This document shows positions 12,318 through 26,060 of a DNA stretch of 64,000 nt, piece after piece. The stretch comes from Alisma plantago-aquatica. Its lineage: Eukaryota; Streptophyta; Magnoliopsida; Alismatales; Alismataceae. The DNA lies in contig OY856410.1 in assembly GCA_963693085.1 (NCBI GenBank), forward strand, positions 889,279,835-889,343,834. The letters run 5' to 3'. Numbering within the stretch: the first letter of the stretch is position 1; the number at the start of each line of letters is the position of its first letter. Made by a program: the position numbers and the translations under genes. The notes under the pieces were generated by a model. The model did no database searches. It had not been told where the DNA came from and worked only from the letters and a program-made list of their open reading frames with translations.

Positions 12318-13096
12318 TACAGGGAGCGTAGAGAGGTAGATAGAAGGGCCAAGTGGGAATCAATGCATTTGTGGTAAGCTTTCTGATTTGAGATCATATT
12401 CTATTGGATTCAATTATGGAGTTGAGATTGAAGAATTTTTTTGATGACTAAAAGTTTTATCATCTATGCAAAAAGGAGTGAGCTACAATATTTGTGGCAC
12501 TTCATTCAGATTCTGGAAGTGTTTCCCTTGATTGTAGTCACAATAAATTTCCCATTCATCTACCTTGGTTACTGAAGTTTTGTTGTTGGTTGTATTGGAG
12601 CCTGGGAGAGTCATGACCTTGGTTGTGCAGTTAAGGTGGCCACTATCATGACGTAATCTCCATAGTGGCTGGATTACCCAATTGGAAACCAATATGGTTT
12701 CTAGCTTGAGTTGGGTTGCAGTAACCTTGGCCAGAGATGATGTGGATGGAGTTGAGGTCTTTTATCTACCTTATTCATCTTGCACTGGGGTGTTGTTCAC
12801 CATCACATTATACAAGAGATGACAGTTGAGAATGGAGTTGTCATGGCCCTTGCACACCTTGCAAAAGAGCTATATAGACTTGACATTCTATTACAAATGT
12901 TGTGGTTGTCCTCTTCTTTTATAAGCATGGAAAGATGACTTGAGGTTGTTTTGCTTCAAGTCTAGATTCTGTAGGGAATCTGCTATAGATTTTAATTCTG
13001 AACAATCTTCAACTTCAGCTACTTCAGGACACCACCTTGTCCACCATTGGAATGGGATCGAGACTAACTTTTGAAACCTATTTTGATAACCTCTCT

Positions 13097-13815
13097 TGTT
13101 ACACCCAATATGATGATTACCACTAATCATGAGATTAGGGCATAAGTTGAGAATTAAACATGATATGAAAATCACTCTTAACTTTTTCTTTAATATCAAA
13201 ACTCTTTGTCTCTCACATTCAACCACATAAACAACTTTACAAGGGAAACTAAAACTTGATTACTCTAGGTTGATCTAAAAAATAAAGATACATATCTAAA
13301 CATTCATTCTATTTCTCACACTTTCATCTATATGCCACATCATAATCAAATACATCCTCTATTATTAAGGAATCAAAGTTACACATCATCATTTACAACT
13401 CCCATTACTCTACAAGGACCTAGAGTGATAGGGATATATTGAACTTAACTAATCTCATACTTAACTTCTATGGCAGATCTACTCTAATGCATTGACATCT
13501 TTAGTCCACATGTTATCCCTAACAATTGTGAGTAGAGGGGTGAGCCTACTCGCTCAGTGAATGAGTACTTCAAAGAAATAGTTTAATGGACTTAGATATT
13601 CAGATATATGTTATTTAAGAAACTGAATATAAAATAGAACAATAACGAGCTATAAAGGAAATAATCTTTCTCAAAAATTTAATTGGAATGATTACTCTAT
13701 ATAAGCAAAGGAGTAAATAAATATTGCACATACTTGAATAATCTCAAAGGTAACTAGTAAAATTAGAAACATACAAAGAATAATTGAATAACTGCACACA
13801 CTTGGTTAGCCTCTC
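13097..13815 (-). repeat. Gypsy LTR piece, copy A (pair with 44478-45173)
   Basis: The stretch aligns along its whole length with 44478-45173, by eye at about 88-90% with a few small indels. It starts TGTTACACCC, a typical LTR edge in reverse orientation. In copy B the same edge is followed by a Met-type primer site on the minus strand, which fixes the LTR end and the orientation. Copy A has at most a degenerate primer site. The LTR probably continues above 13815, but there is no partner to define its end. Confidence 0.72.
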
Positions 13816-16800
13816 ATTCATTTTATTATGCCCTGAACCCACATGAGGTGTACCACAACATGTGAAAGAATTGCAGCAAGCTACAATCTCACTACACAAG
13901 GCTTAGAAGCATGCCTGGGTTCCTAGGCCTATCTCTTGAGTAAGAACCCATCTACAGTGGGCCTTGGCACGTCTGGCCCTTGGAGGCTAATGGGAACGGC
14001 CAAATATCTTAGACTCCACCCCTCAACCTGGATACTCAGGCGGTGAGTTAAAGCCCTCAACTTGTTATGCACCAGTGGACCTACCAAAAATGTCCACTGA
14101 TTTCCACAACTCATATCTCAGATACCACCAACATCCCTAGTTGGTGTTGGATACCAATCATTTTAAAGAGTCTTCCCTCACTAGCCTAGACCCCTACACC
14201 CCACAATGATGCACTCTGGTTTACCTCGACCTACGTGAGACCCCTGGTAGGGAAGCACATTTCATCCTCACAATGAAGGCCTCCTATGAAGAATCTTACA
14301 TTGTCCATGACATCTAAAGTCTAATTCACTCTTTCGATTTATAGTTCAATCATCACATCAACATTTCTTAATTTGACCTCATAAACAGTCCTTGAATTAA
14401 ATTATAAACAATCTTTATCAAAAATTGAGCAACTGTGCAACACCACTTATCTCCCTGAAGAACATTGAATTGAAAACGCTCGATTCATTAAGTATCCTAT
14501 CCTTATGATTTCATTCACCTCATTCACATATCACACAACTTGAATAAGGACTTTATGCATCATAATGTTTCACTGATAAAAGACTACTTTCAACAATTGA
14601 CATACTATATATATATATATATATGAAACCCTAGAATTGAGATGGATTAGGGTTTCCACACCTTTCACTGAGACATCATGCATCAAGAATAACATTGAAT
14701 AAATAAAGTCTATGATGTTAAAGGGAATCACTTTGAATATATTTTAATATGTCTATTCGCAAATTTTCAACTTTCCACTCATTTAGGGTTTCACCCTCTT
14801 TATTGAGATATCAAGAAGACACTGATAACATCACATGAAATCCAATATAGTATCTGACATATATGTACTATGCATTCAGATGAACAATCATTCATAAATA
14901 AGGCGATTCAAATAGGCAAATTTCTCTGTTCAATTTTATAGCAATTTCAAGCATAACTGAAAACCCAAAATTTTAGCATGTTCTTATAACCTTTGAAATT
15001 ACTTTAAGAATAGTCTTTTAGATGATTTGTATGCATTTCTAATATGATTTTATCATATAAAATTCATCACAATAGAGAAATAATTCACTTCAAATCATAT
15101 TTGAAAAGTTAGATCTGAAAGGCAGTTTAGGGTATATTGTCGCATATAAGAGAATTAAAGATTAATGGTGGATTTAATCTACTTTCATGTGATCTACTAT
15201 TTAAAGGAAGTTCCCACTCACTCTAAGGTGTGAAAACACCTTAAAAATGCAGCCCATCTCTAAAATTCTCGAATCCATGTCAAAACCCTAGCAAATCACC
15301 AATTTCTTCTTCCTTTCAACCTGAAAACCCTAGGAATGGAGATTTGAGGAGCAATAGTGAGAAAAGGGGAAGATTTGATATCATTTTGAATCAAATTAGA
15401 GGAGGGGAAGAATCTTGACATGTGAGAGAAGATTCACCATGAAAGACTATGCAAAGAAGCTAAACTTGATTTCATCATATCTCAAATAGTGAAACCCTAG
15501 GAAAACATATCCACCACTTTCTCCTCTCAAAACCCTATCTCTCCTCCCTCTCTAGAATTTCATTTTGTTGGAATGGAATACAAAATATGAGAACTCCTTG
15601 GGTGCTAGATTGCTGATATAGAGCAATTGAGGTTCTTGGGTAATTTGCACAATGAACCCTCACTATTTCAATAGATTTTTGTGTCATAAAAATGTTACAG
15701 TAATTCATTTATTTTAGAGGTCAAAAATCCTCCAAAAAATATGAAACTAATTAAAAATCCAATACAACGCTACTAAACAATAGTCGGCAGCATGGTCAAT
15801 CGAAGTATTGTTCGACCGAGAATGACATACAAAGAACATCTAAAAATTCTAAAATATTTCTCTAACATGCATGATTGAGCTATCCATATCATATCCAAAT
15901 TTCTAGTAAATATAAGTTACATAGAAAATATGAAAAATCATTTTCCACAATGCTATCATTAAATTCCATATTCATGAACTGTTGAAACCCTAATTTTGGC
16001 AACTATAGTTTACACTTATCAAACCCTAATCCTTCAAACTAAAATCATAACTAGAGTTCATTCTCAGGTTTAAAATGTCACAATTGAGCTAACATCATTA
16101 ATCAGATTTAAATGATGCTCATTCTAATTAAACATGTACTCATTTAGGTAAATCCTAGTTTACCAATTAAGCACAAATGCGGTGATAATAATTACACCCC
16201 TTAAAAAGGTTTTGTCCTCAAAACATATATACACAGACAAGTAGATTTAGGGTTTCTTTTAGACTTTTGAAATCTTATACACCAATACATTCTTGTATTT
16301 CAAATGTGAATAATGTCTTTAGCATTGGGTCCTTTGTTCTTATTCTAATCACAACTCTTTAAAACAAGACTTCTCAATGACAAAAAAAGAATTTTCTATG
16401 TCACAGTCAATCACTAGGAAAGAGAAAGAGAAAGAGAAACAACCATTTTCAATTCTATCATACTCTCTTGAGGTGTTACCTTAGTACTAGTAATATGATC
16501 CCATAATCTTGATTCATTCTGTTCAATCTATACTATTGTTCTTTATCCCATCAGAGTAACTAAAGAGAGTTCACTCTATCATTTGAAGTTTACGATTGTG
16601 CTAGTCAGATAGCAAATCACTCATAATCTATAAGACTCGATTTAACAAAAATTGTAGAATGTTGAGATGGATTACTAGTATGAATGACTAAAGCCACATA
16701 ACCCTTTTTATTTTGTACATTGCTAAATCTTGTACAACTGAAATCATACGTAAAAAAAATTTAAATCCCTTGATATACCTTCAACAAATTATACTTTATA

Positions 16801-19224
16801 AAAACCAATTCATGTATTACTGAAAGCAATTTTTTCTCAGATTTCTCTTCTTATTCATTACTACTTTATTCTTCTTACTTATCATTCTCATTTTAATCAT
16901 ATATATTAAGCATCTCCAATCATTAAAATATTTGAGGTAAGAATGGATTATTCATCATCCTTCCTATCACTGCAAGAATTTATTTCAGATTACACTTTGA
17001 TCATGTTGTACTTCTCCTTTTATTCAAAACACACTTGTTACATTTCAAATCTAATTCTTATTCTTTATTCTAAGAAATTTCCATATTGTTTATCATTCTC
17101 ATTACAACCTTTAAACTTTGGATTACAATCATTGCTAGTTTACTTCTCATATTTCTAATCTCACGATCTTGTCTTATAATGATGTTAGTACTTAAGGTTA
17201 AATAACTAATGACATCCCTTGAACTACTACAACCCTAAAAATTCTAGGGTTTGATCCTTATCAATAATATGATCTTGTTGTGACATGACTCTACTATCTT
17301 ATTTTTATATGCAAATTTTGGCTCTCCAGAAGTTTACTAAGGTCTTCCGTATCTTATCACTTGAATTTCCTTTCTCTTATTTTTCCTTTCTGATAGATTA
17401 CTTTCCTCATTTATGTTGTTGTAGTTTCATCATCATTCCATATTGCACTATCATTATATTCAGTAGATGTATCTACCATGGTGGTTATGTATCATTTAGA
17501 ATCCATTCTCTTACCCCTTCACCCCTATTACTCTCATTTGGGAGGATACAAAAGAGAAGGTGATTCTAAGATTTAGAATTCCAATCTTCAAGTATTCACT
17601 TAATACATTTCTTGTATCTAGGTTTAATCACTGATCATCAAGGAGACTAGACTCTTTAACATTTTCTCACATCTCCCAATGTCTCTCTTTTGTCATCTAT
17701 ATTACTCCCTCAAGTTTCAACCCATTCTTTATTTTCTATCATTAGTTGCTTGTATGCTACTCTTCCTTATATCATTATTTACTTTTACTTATCTCTTATG
17801 ATCATGTTTCTCACTATGATCCATATCCATGCCATATATATTTCTTATCATTCTTTTACTTTTATCTAGTTGAAATTCTAAATCAATATTCTCCCTACTA
17901 GTTTTATCTTATGCATAATACATTACATGCCCTTCATTTCGAATCAGACAGATCATGTAGGGGTCAACCATAGTTCTTTTTCAATCGAGATTTTATGTTC
18001 TAAATACAATTTACCTTTATATGACTTGTTCATTTATTTAGTCGCATCTTTGTTCTTATTTTGAGAACTTGTTTCATTTCATCACTAGGAACCTATTGAA
18101 TATGTCTAATGAGAACTACGTTGTTATTCTACAAAGACTTAGAATCCAAAGGTAGTAAGGATGAATGCATTAAATTTCATAATAAATCTACACATTCCAT
18201 GCTCTCAATTATATCATGTAACCCTAATTCCTTAATAAAACTCATCATTTCCAGCACTTCTCTTTGTCTCATATAAGTTTCTTATCCTAGTCTAAAAACT
18301 TTCATGTTTATCTAGTTTTCTTCTCTTTAATTGCCCTAAAGACTCCTCACTTCTATGTACTTATCATATACTTAACTTTATTTTCCCTTTTCTCTAGTAC
18401 ATAAATGCATTTTTCTCGATGATATGATCCATTCATTCTAATTGATTCTTTCTATTTTAGCTTTCCATGTAGTTTTCTCTTATCTTTCCTTGATTTCAAA
18501 TTGGGTAAAGTGCCTCAATTAGTTATATGGTTCACTTCTCTTTATCCATCTTTCCTTATTCATTTTGTATGTTACATACTAATATATTTCTTGTATCTAT
18601 ATTCCCTCTTTGTTCATTCCCAATTTAGGGTTTCTTATCTGAGGCCCCAAAGCTGGATCTTAGACATCGATTCCAACTAATTCTTAGCTATTCTAGTCTT
18701 TCCCTTATATTTCAACATCTTCGTGTGTGTATATTCTCACAATGATGTGGATCTAATTTATCTAGAGTCTACTCTTATTATATTGTTAATAGGAGTCATT
18801 AAATCCCAGTAATGCACCCTACCAGTTGGACCAGGCCGAACCTGCAATCCTGGAGCCAAGAGCTACTTAGGATTAACCAACTCCTACTCATATCAAACAT
18901 GTGGAAAGAATATCCACATAGGGAAAAATCATTTGAACATAACTTCTACTCTACTTGATAGAATAAATATAAAGAATAACTAAAGAAACTTCATGATACA
19001 CAACAATCTAAAAGAACCAAACATATTCTACAAATTGATAATCTGAATTCAAATATATAAGACAATTTCTATTGATATCAAATCAAAATAATATAAAATA
19101 AAAGTTGTATCACATTCTATCTTTATGCTCTTATCCTTCTTTACTTTCTAGTCTTCTAACCCTAAAATTTCTAGGGTTTCTCTCAAGCCCATCCTACCTC
19201 TGCTTACTTTGCCTAAGCATCCAT
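13816..19224. other. AT-rich interval without recognisable genes
   Basis: I see no protein family, RNA gene or clear element end here. The first part may still be the LTR begun at 13097. Open frames at 13929-14114, 16943-17158 and 17285-17563 show hydrophobic, low-complexity translations and no known motif. A (TA)n run lies at 14606-14624 and a GAGAAA run near 16420-16440. Confidence 0.5.
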
Positions 19225-19629
19225 AGAAGAATAGATAGAGTATCTTGATATGCAAGGATGCATATTCTCATTCCTACTTCATCCTCTTTTCCGACTGAAT
19301 CTCAAGTACATAATGGGGTGAAGGATGTGGTTAGGGTGGAATATGAGTGGTATCATGCGTGCTGCAAGGTGTGTGGTACGTTTGGGCATGGTCAAGGGGA
19401 TTGTGAGAGAACTGATGAAAAGAGGGGGAAAGCTAAGATGGTTTGGGTGGAGAAATCGAGCAATGATGGTGAATTATTCTTCGACTTCCCTCCAGTGGAA
19501 CTACAAGTTACTTATAAAATGCCTGATACAAATATAGAGCAGATTGAGGGGAATGGGTCAGGAGTTACTGTGGTTGATAATCATACAACAGAGACAAATG
19601 AAAATAGCATACATCCTGAAACTCTCTAG
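19225..19629 (+). pseudogene. L1-type LINE ORF1, C-terminal part (LINE 1)
   Basis: The frame starts without an ATG near 19225 in text matching the zinc-knuckle half of LINE 2 ORF1 (VEYEWYHACCKVCGTFGH against IEYEWCPDVCAHFGKFGH). The CX2CX4HX4C-type knuckle (CKVCGTFGHGQGDC) is complete. ORF1 proteins bind LINE RNA. The N-terminal DUF4283 half is not upstream; it lies inverted at 21541-22179. A TGA interrupts near 19249. Confidence 0.75.
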
Positions 19630-19861
19630 TGTGCAAAGTTTAATAGGAGTAAGTACTCCTTCTCCTACAAACTGGAGTGAAGCAAGAAGGAAACAGAGGT
19701 TTCCTCCCAGGAATGTTTCTAAGATTTCCTAATAGAAGGTTGTGGGTATACTTGTGTCCCCTAATAGCTACAGAATGTTTGAGTTCTTAGATGGAACTGA
19801 ACATTCTGAAAATGAGGAAGAGGTTATTGTGGCTGGCAGGGCTCAAGCTAAAGATGGTCAG

Positions 19862-21560
19862 AATGGTTAGTGATCTTAATATTGTGGCCTGGAACGTCTG
19901 ATGTCTTAATAAACCTGGGCGTCAGAGGGCAGTTCATGAGGCTATTGTGAGTAATAAATTTACTGTTACTTGTTTGTTTGAAACTAAAATTTGGAAGAGG
20001 AAGATGAGTAGGGTGATGAATAATACTTATCCTAGATGTGAATGGATTTCCAATCATTCAAGTAATCCCTTGGGGAGGGTAGTTATTATGTGGATGAAAA
20101 ATGAGATTGATCTTCATGTCATTGAGGAGACTAATCAATTTGTGATGTGTAGTGTGAACCATACTAATAAATACTTCATTTTAGTGGCAGTCTATGGTCA
20201 TAACCCGGATCACAGAAGGTCTGAGCTATGGGTAAATCTTAGTAGCGCTATGAACCTTATTGGTGGTTATCCTACCTTTATTGTTGGAGACTTTAATGTT
20301 GTAAGATTTGCGGCTGACAGATTTGGCAGAGATGATGGGTCCTATAATGCTATACAAGAGCTTAATTATTTTGTTAACTAGTGTGGGCTGGTTGAATTGG
20401 AGTTCAGTGGCTCTAATTATACATGAAAAAATAGGCAATAGGGAGCAAAGTTGGTTATGTCGAGAATTGACAGGGGTTTTGTTAATAGTTAGTTTTTGAA
20501 TGAGTTCCCTAGAACCTGGGGTGTTAATGTTGATTCAATTCAGAGTGATCATAAGTTACTAATTACACATGTGGATGATATGAAGTTCAAAAAGAAGACA
20601 CCCTTCAGATTCATCAATTTGTGGGTTGATCATCCTAACTTCTTGGAGGTTGTAAAGGGAGCTTGGTTGATGGAAGTGACAGGTAATCCCATGTTTCATC
20701 TTTGCAGGAAATTGGACAATGTGAGAAATGCTCTGATTGATTGGAATAAAAGTTCAGTAGGCAACATCCATGATAAAAGGAAATGTCTGGAGTCAGAGTA
20801 TGTTAATCCTTCTATTATGTTGGATGAAGACCCAGGTAATCATGAACTTATTGAAAAAGTAGCTAAAAAAACAAAGGAAGCTTGTTGTGCTTATGAAGCT
20901 GAGGAATCTTTATTAAGGCAGAAAGCTCGAGTTCAATGGTTAAAGTTGGGGGATAGAAATTCCAAATTTTTCTATGCCATCCTAAAAACCAGGAGAATGA
21001 GGAATTCTATCTGTAGTATGAAGATTGACAATCAGTTGTGCACTAATGAGGAGAGAATTATCAGTCATATCAACTCCTTTTATGAGAATCTGTTTATGAA
21101 GAAAAATTGCAGTTGTAGTATGAATGAGGTTACGGTGAAGTTACCGAGGATTTCTCCTTCTAAATTTGATAGTCTTTGTGCTCTAGTTACAGATAAGGAA
21201 ATTGAAGATGTGATTGAAAAGGCTAACATTGATAAGGCCCTTGGGCCAGATGGGTTTAATTACCTTTTTTATAAGAAGTGCTGGAGTATATTTAGGGATG
21301 ATGTCATTGCTGCTTTGAAAAACTTTTTCTCTAGTGGAAGGTTACTTAAAGAATCTAATAGGTCTTTTGTTACCTTGATTCCGAAGATAAGTGTTGCTAA
21401 TGATGTGAAAGACTGGAGGCCAATTTCACTATGTAATGTTTGTTACAAAATCATCTCAAAGGTGTTAGCTAATAGACTCAGTCCTATCCTACCTGAGGTT
21501 ATTGACAAAGCACAATGTGCCTTTCTTAAAGATAGGAATATCACTGATGGTATCTCCCAA
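19862..21560 (+). pseudogene. L1-type LINE ORF2: endonuclease and partial reverse transcriptase (LINE 1)
   Basis: ORF2 proteins nick target DNA and copy LINE RNA. Endonuclease motifs: NIVAWNV at the start (followed by a stop), VAVYGHNPD, FIVGDFNVV, SRIDRGFVN and SDHKLL. A 357-residue open frame (20496-21569) then carries the linker LRQKARVQWLKLGDRNSKFFY and early RT blocks ALGPDGFNYLFYKKCW, LIPKI and DWRPISLCNVCYKIISKVLANRL. It ends at FLKDRNITDG, before the YXDD active site, where the sequence flips into inverted ORF1. So it is dead but not heavily decayed; stops lie near 19896, 20379 and 20425. Confidence 0.82.
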
Positions 21561-22179
21561 TCATACTAAAGACCTCTTCATCCCATAACTCCAACGACAG
21601 GTCAGAGAGCTTCACCCAAATTGGTACTTCCGTCAACTTGATTTTCTCAAGCGGTTCACCTCTCTGACATTTCTTCAATATTAGTGGCTTACCTACAACA
21701 AACCATAGGCCATTCTCCAGAGCTATCTTCATTTCATTCGGATCTGAAAAATGAATCACAAAGAAATCGTTTCCCCTTGACAGAATCTCCATACTTCCCT
21801 TTATCTTCCAGATCATCGTGAGATGCTTATGTAGTGTTGGCCAGTGAGGTTTAAGGCCAATTACATAGCCAACAATGGTATTATCCCACTTAGAGACATT
21901 CCTTTCTGCAATGGTCTTTGAATATCTGATAGCTCCATCCACGATTTCGACCGAACACTATCTAAGCATTGTATCATTCAAAGAGTTCTGAGTACTAAAT
22001 AGGTCCGCCCATGACTTCTTCTCCTTCACAACCCAGATCCCATTCCTTCCTTTAGCTCCTCCCTACACTACTCTAATCATAAGTTGTCAAGTAGGACTAT
22101 CATTTCAGATCTGTACCCCCGTCGTAGGGATCTCACCGGAGTCACTCCTCTTCTCACCTCCTTGTTTGCCAGAGCGCAT
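21541..22179 (-). pseudogene. Inverted LINE ORF1 N-terminus, DUF4283 domain (LINE 1)
   Basis: A likely ATG at 22177-22179 starts a minus-strand reading that passes a stop near 21957 and continues as KTIAERNVSKWDNTIVGYVIGLKPHW, FFVIHFSDPNEM, GLWFVVGKPLILKKCQ and VPIWVKLSDLSLELWDEEVF. This is the DUF4283 domain of plant LINE ORF1. It matches LINE 2 (45390-45800) block by block. It ends at IGRYHQ, about 15 codons before the point where the plus-strand piece at 19225 resumes. The two pieces therefore come from one ORF1 separated by inversion. Confidence 0.8.
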
Positions 22180-25100
22180 CAGAACAACCTTCTCTCACTT
22201 TTATGTTTGCCTCTCCTGTTTAATATTAGTGAATTATGTTTCCAAAACCATACCACATTTTTGTATATGTCATTAGGAGTCTAAAACATATTTTATTATG
22301 TTTTTCTGACTTATAAATAATTAGTTTTCATAGTTGTTATCCAATTGAATTAATTCCAAGAAAATCACATATTTTTATCATTGGCTTTAGGTTATCAAAC
22401 TAGTACCATTGGACAACTTACCATTTTCTGATTCGTATTTTACTTTTATTTTATGAGTTATAGATTAATTACTATGAATTTTACAAAAACAGACCAATCA
22501 GATAATAACAATAATCCAAGTCATCAAAAAGTCCCAGTCAGCGGGTCTACCAGGCCGAGTTGGACCAATCATAGGTAACCAACCAGTTGAGGACCAACCC
22601 CAATAGGGCACATGAGCACAACATGAGAAAAGAACTCGGTATGATGTGAAAAGACCATTTTACCCCTGAGGGGAAAATAAAGGTGTGATAGAAAATGAAG
22701 GGCAGACCGGACTATTGTTCATCAATCCTTCAATATGAACACAAGTCACGAGAATGAATAACAATAGAGAGACGAACTCTAGATCAGATCCTATTACTCA
22801 CACATCCTCCGGCCAAAAGTCCATGCCTAGTGATCTCAGGGGAGCAAACCGAAGTCATAGAGCTAAGAAGTCGAGGAGGCGATGAACCAAACTGAGAAAA
22901 CGATCCAAATGATAGGTTCATAAGATTGAAAGGGGAAAACAAGAACTACCTTGAATGGGGTCAAATTGGGACAGGGAGAAGCTTCATCGGTCCACACAGA
23001 ACCTGCTGGCATCGAATCCTTGTCTGACGATGACTTGAATCATCATCTCGGCCTCGCCACCTTCTCCAAAAGCAGTCAGAGTAAGGGAGCCATGCCCAAA
23101 GCCTGATGGGGCCAAACCGAGGCAAGAAAGATGAAGCGGGACCCCAACAGATGTGAGGGAACTAATCCTTCGTGGTCTGATGGGCCAAGGCGACGAGGAG
23201 ATGAGAAGAAGTGGGATACAGGGGAGGAAACATAGCACAAGGGAGGCGCTAACTATTTGGGTATCTTGGGGTATAAATACCCTAGAAACTATGATCAAGG
23301 ATGTGGGAGAAAAAAGGGCCAAGGTGAGGGTGATGAAATTGGGAAGGAAGGTGAAGAGGGAAGACAGGAACCGGAAAAGGAAATTGGGAAGAGAAGCCCC
23401 CTCATCGCTGCGTGTGAAATTAGAAAGAGGAAAGGAAGAAGAGAATCCAGCTACCACTGGATCTAAATCTAAGGGTCAGGATTGAACCCGAGAAAACTAA
23501 AACAGGAAAGTAAGCATGACGTATCAAAATAAACGAAACCTTATTCGATTAGAAATCCAATTAAGGTGATGCATTAATTTAATTTCCTTTTTTGCTTTCC
23601 TTTTTTGAATGCTCAAACAAACCCCAAATTAGGTTAGATTTTTCCCAGAGGCTAATTAAGACATGTAGATTCCAAATATAAAATTATATTAGCCTTTTGA
23701 AAACTTTTAATGTATTAAATAAATCAAGTCATATTTTCTCTTTCCTCCTTCATTAAAGGTATTAGGATTATCCAAATTTGATGAAACTTGACCCACAAGT
23801 TATATTTAATGTGTTGGATATGAATTTGCCATCAATTTTACATATTGGAGTTGTTTGTATATTTATTTAATATTTTGAAGATTCCACACACTTTCTCTCT
23901 CCTGATTTCACCTTTTAAGCAAACTTTCTCCAAATTGGATGAAAATTCACCCAACAACAATATTTATTATGTAGATTACGAATCTAAGATTATTTTCCTT
24001 TTTTGGAGTTATTTATTATTTTATTTGATATTTTAGGGAAAACACACATCTTCTTTTTCAATTTGAATTAAATGAATTATTATTATGTAAATAATGTGAA
24101 ACTTGACTCCCAAGGTAATTGGGACCCAAGGAACATGATTTTAAACTTAGATTTCACTTTTGGGATTTTTTTATTAGATATGTCATATGGCCCATTAGCT
24201 TAATTACTTAATCAATTAAGTTCTTTATCATCTTATTTTTACCGAATGAATTGTATGACATATTAGATTATTAGGATCACTCTAATCTCAACCTTTTTTA
24301 GTCAAACCTAAAAGGTTAAAGTTCCAAGGAAGGGTCCAAGATCCAATATGTTACAGATGACATGATGTTGTAAGTATGCAAGGTAAAAGTTCCCTATATG
24401 GAGGTCTTCTCAGAAAAACCCTAGGAACCTAGGATATTTATACATGACAGGGTATGTGATCTGCAATGAGGGGCATCTGAGGTGTTTGAGGGAAGCTAGG
24501 AAGATGACCGATCAACATTGGTGTTGGAAGTAACTAAAAGTAAATAAGAGTTAAGGTTAGGCCTTCTTTAGTCTTTCTCTGGCGACTGATGAAGCTCACA
24601 AGGGTGCCCTTTCCTAGGGTTATAGAAGTGATCAATCATGCATTTAGGTTGAACGAAAGAAGGGAAGGTAGACGCGATTAGGACTCCATTAAAGTTGGAC
24701 TTGCACGTGCAATCACATCTGAGTGGGAACACATGGGTTGAAGAATGGTTATATAGGGTAATTGGTTGCTATTTTACATATTAAGTTCCACATGTATAGA
24801 TATTATATGGAGGCCCATTTCTATTAAATTGTGTTCCACACATTTACTTTCTAATAAAGTAATTTATAAAAATACTAATTCCTCAACTATGGTCCTAAGA
24901 TGACTAACTTAATTAGTTTCATAAATGATTCAAATCCACATATGTATTAATATGTTTGATTATTATCATTGATTCCAAAGCCATTTAACCAATTTAAGAG
25001 AATATGATTCATGTAATGTCATATCAAAATGTGTAGGCCATCAAGTATTAAATCACACCAATTCGTACTAGAATGACCCATTAAATAAAATGAAGGATCT

Positions 25101-25539
25101 ATCTACAAATATTTCTCTAGGGAGGAGATTCAATTCATTTAAACATGAGAAACACAAATTGAAGACAAATTAAATCAAAGAATATGATGATGTATCTAAA
25201 TAACTAAATGAGACTCCAAATAAAGGGTTGATTTGTAAAAGGGATCCAATTAGGAAAAAATTCGGAATTATAGCCCACAATAGAATTAGTACCCAAAATG
25301 AGTATGTTGCAGATGCAACTTCACATGACTACATACCTATTTTCTCTATCTCTACAGACACTTAAAAATTAGTTCTACATGTTTTGAGATATTTCCCAGT
25401 TGCAAACTCTTTCTGGTGACAAATCCACATTCAAGATAGTATTCCTTCATTATTTATGTAGTTTCACTTCATGATTACCAACGAGTATTTCTAAAAAACA
25501 CTACTACGATTAACATCTTTATTACATGATGTTATAATC
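22180..25539. other. AT-rich interval without recognisable genes
   Basis: Apart from about 100 bp that may be LINE 5' leader, I recognise nothing. Overlapping open frames on both strands at 22984-23485 come from a purine-rich patch and show no known domain. Parts of 22530-23000 and 24300-24800 resemble LTR-like non-coding sequence but have no partner in the window. Confidence 0.45.
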
Positions 25540-26060
25540 TATGGCTTGCAAGGAATGGTCATATTTTGAATAACAAGCAATGCAACATAGATCAGCTGGC
25601 AAATTCTATCCTATCTTATGCTTTTAAGGTATCCATAGTTTTCACTAAGGACCTCAATTTCCCAAGTAATGATGTACAAGTTCAAAATAACAATTTTACA
25701 CATCCATTATTTGAATATATCTCAATATTTATTGATGCATCTATCTCATATAATTTATAAAAGCTCTATAATTAAAGGTGAAGTATCAACCATTCACTAC
25801 ACGCTCCATAATGCATGGAAAAAGAACTAGAATTCCATCATTATATTATCAGACAGTGAACTAGCATTGTTAGCTATTAAACAACCCTTATAGCAAAATC
25901 CAAGTTTACATTCTTGGATCTCTTCAGTGTCAGACTAGTTACAAAGAGTATGGACAATGTAGTGTGAAAAAGGTTTGAGATCACATGTGTGACATGAGGA
26001 TTTCCTGGCCAAACTACATCATGATTCTCTGCATACTACATTTTATATCATTCACCTCCT
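25540..26060 (+). pseudogene. Decayed RNase H-like (RVT_3) tail, probably of a LINE
   Basis: Plus-strand text gives LWLARNGHILNNKQ, then a segment ending IFIDAS, and in another frame ILSDSELALLAIKQP and DFLAKLHHDS. This order (W-RN, first Asp in DAS, SDSE, late ADxLAK-like block) is that of the plant-type RNase H domain found at the end of LINE ORF2 and in related host proteins. Stops and at least one frame change break it. It could also be a relic of a host RNase H-like gene. Confidence 0.5.

Larger units (their letters stand above)
10791..13096 (-). mobile_element. Older Athila-like gypsy remnant (gypsy 2), split by gypsy 1
   Basis: Minus-strand text covers a protease scrap (12132-12317), the segment before RT (about 11600-11900) and RT (10792-11586), all strongly decayed with stops and frame changes. 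The RT ends abruptly at the gypsy 1 LTR border (after FIKDFL), so the rest should continue beyond the left edge of the window. A Cys/His-rich scrap near 12860 (CKVCKGHDNSILNC) might be a gag knuckle but is weak. The upper border is where a different LTR (13097) begins. Confidence 0.7.

Noticed and set aside
17700..17730. Stowaway-like end (TACTCCCTC)
   Set aside because: No matching inverted end or TA duplication found nearby.
22984..23485. Overlapping open frames of 110-157 codons on both strands
   Set aside because: They arise from a purine-rich patch; neither shows domain features or a plausible gene structure.
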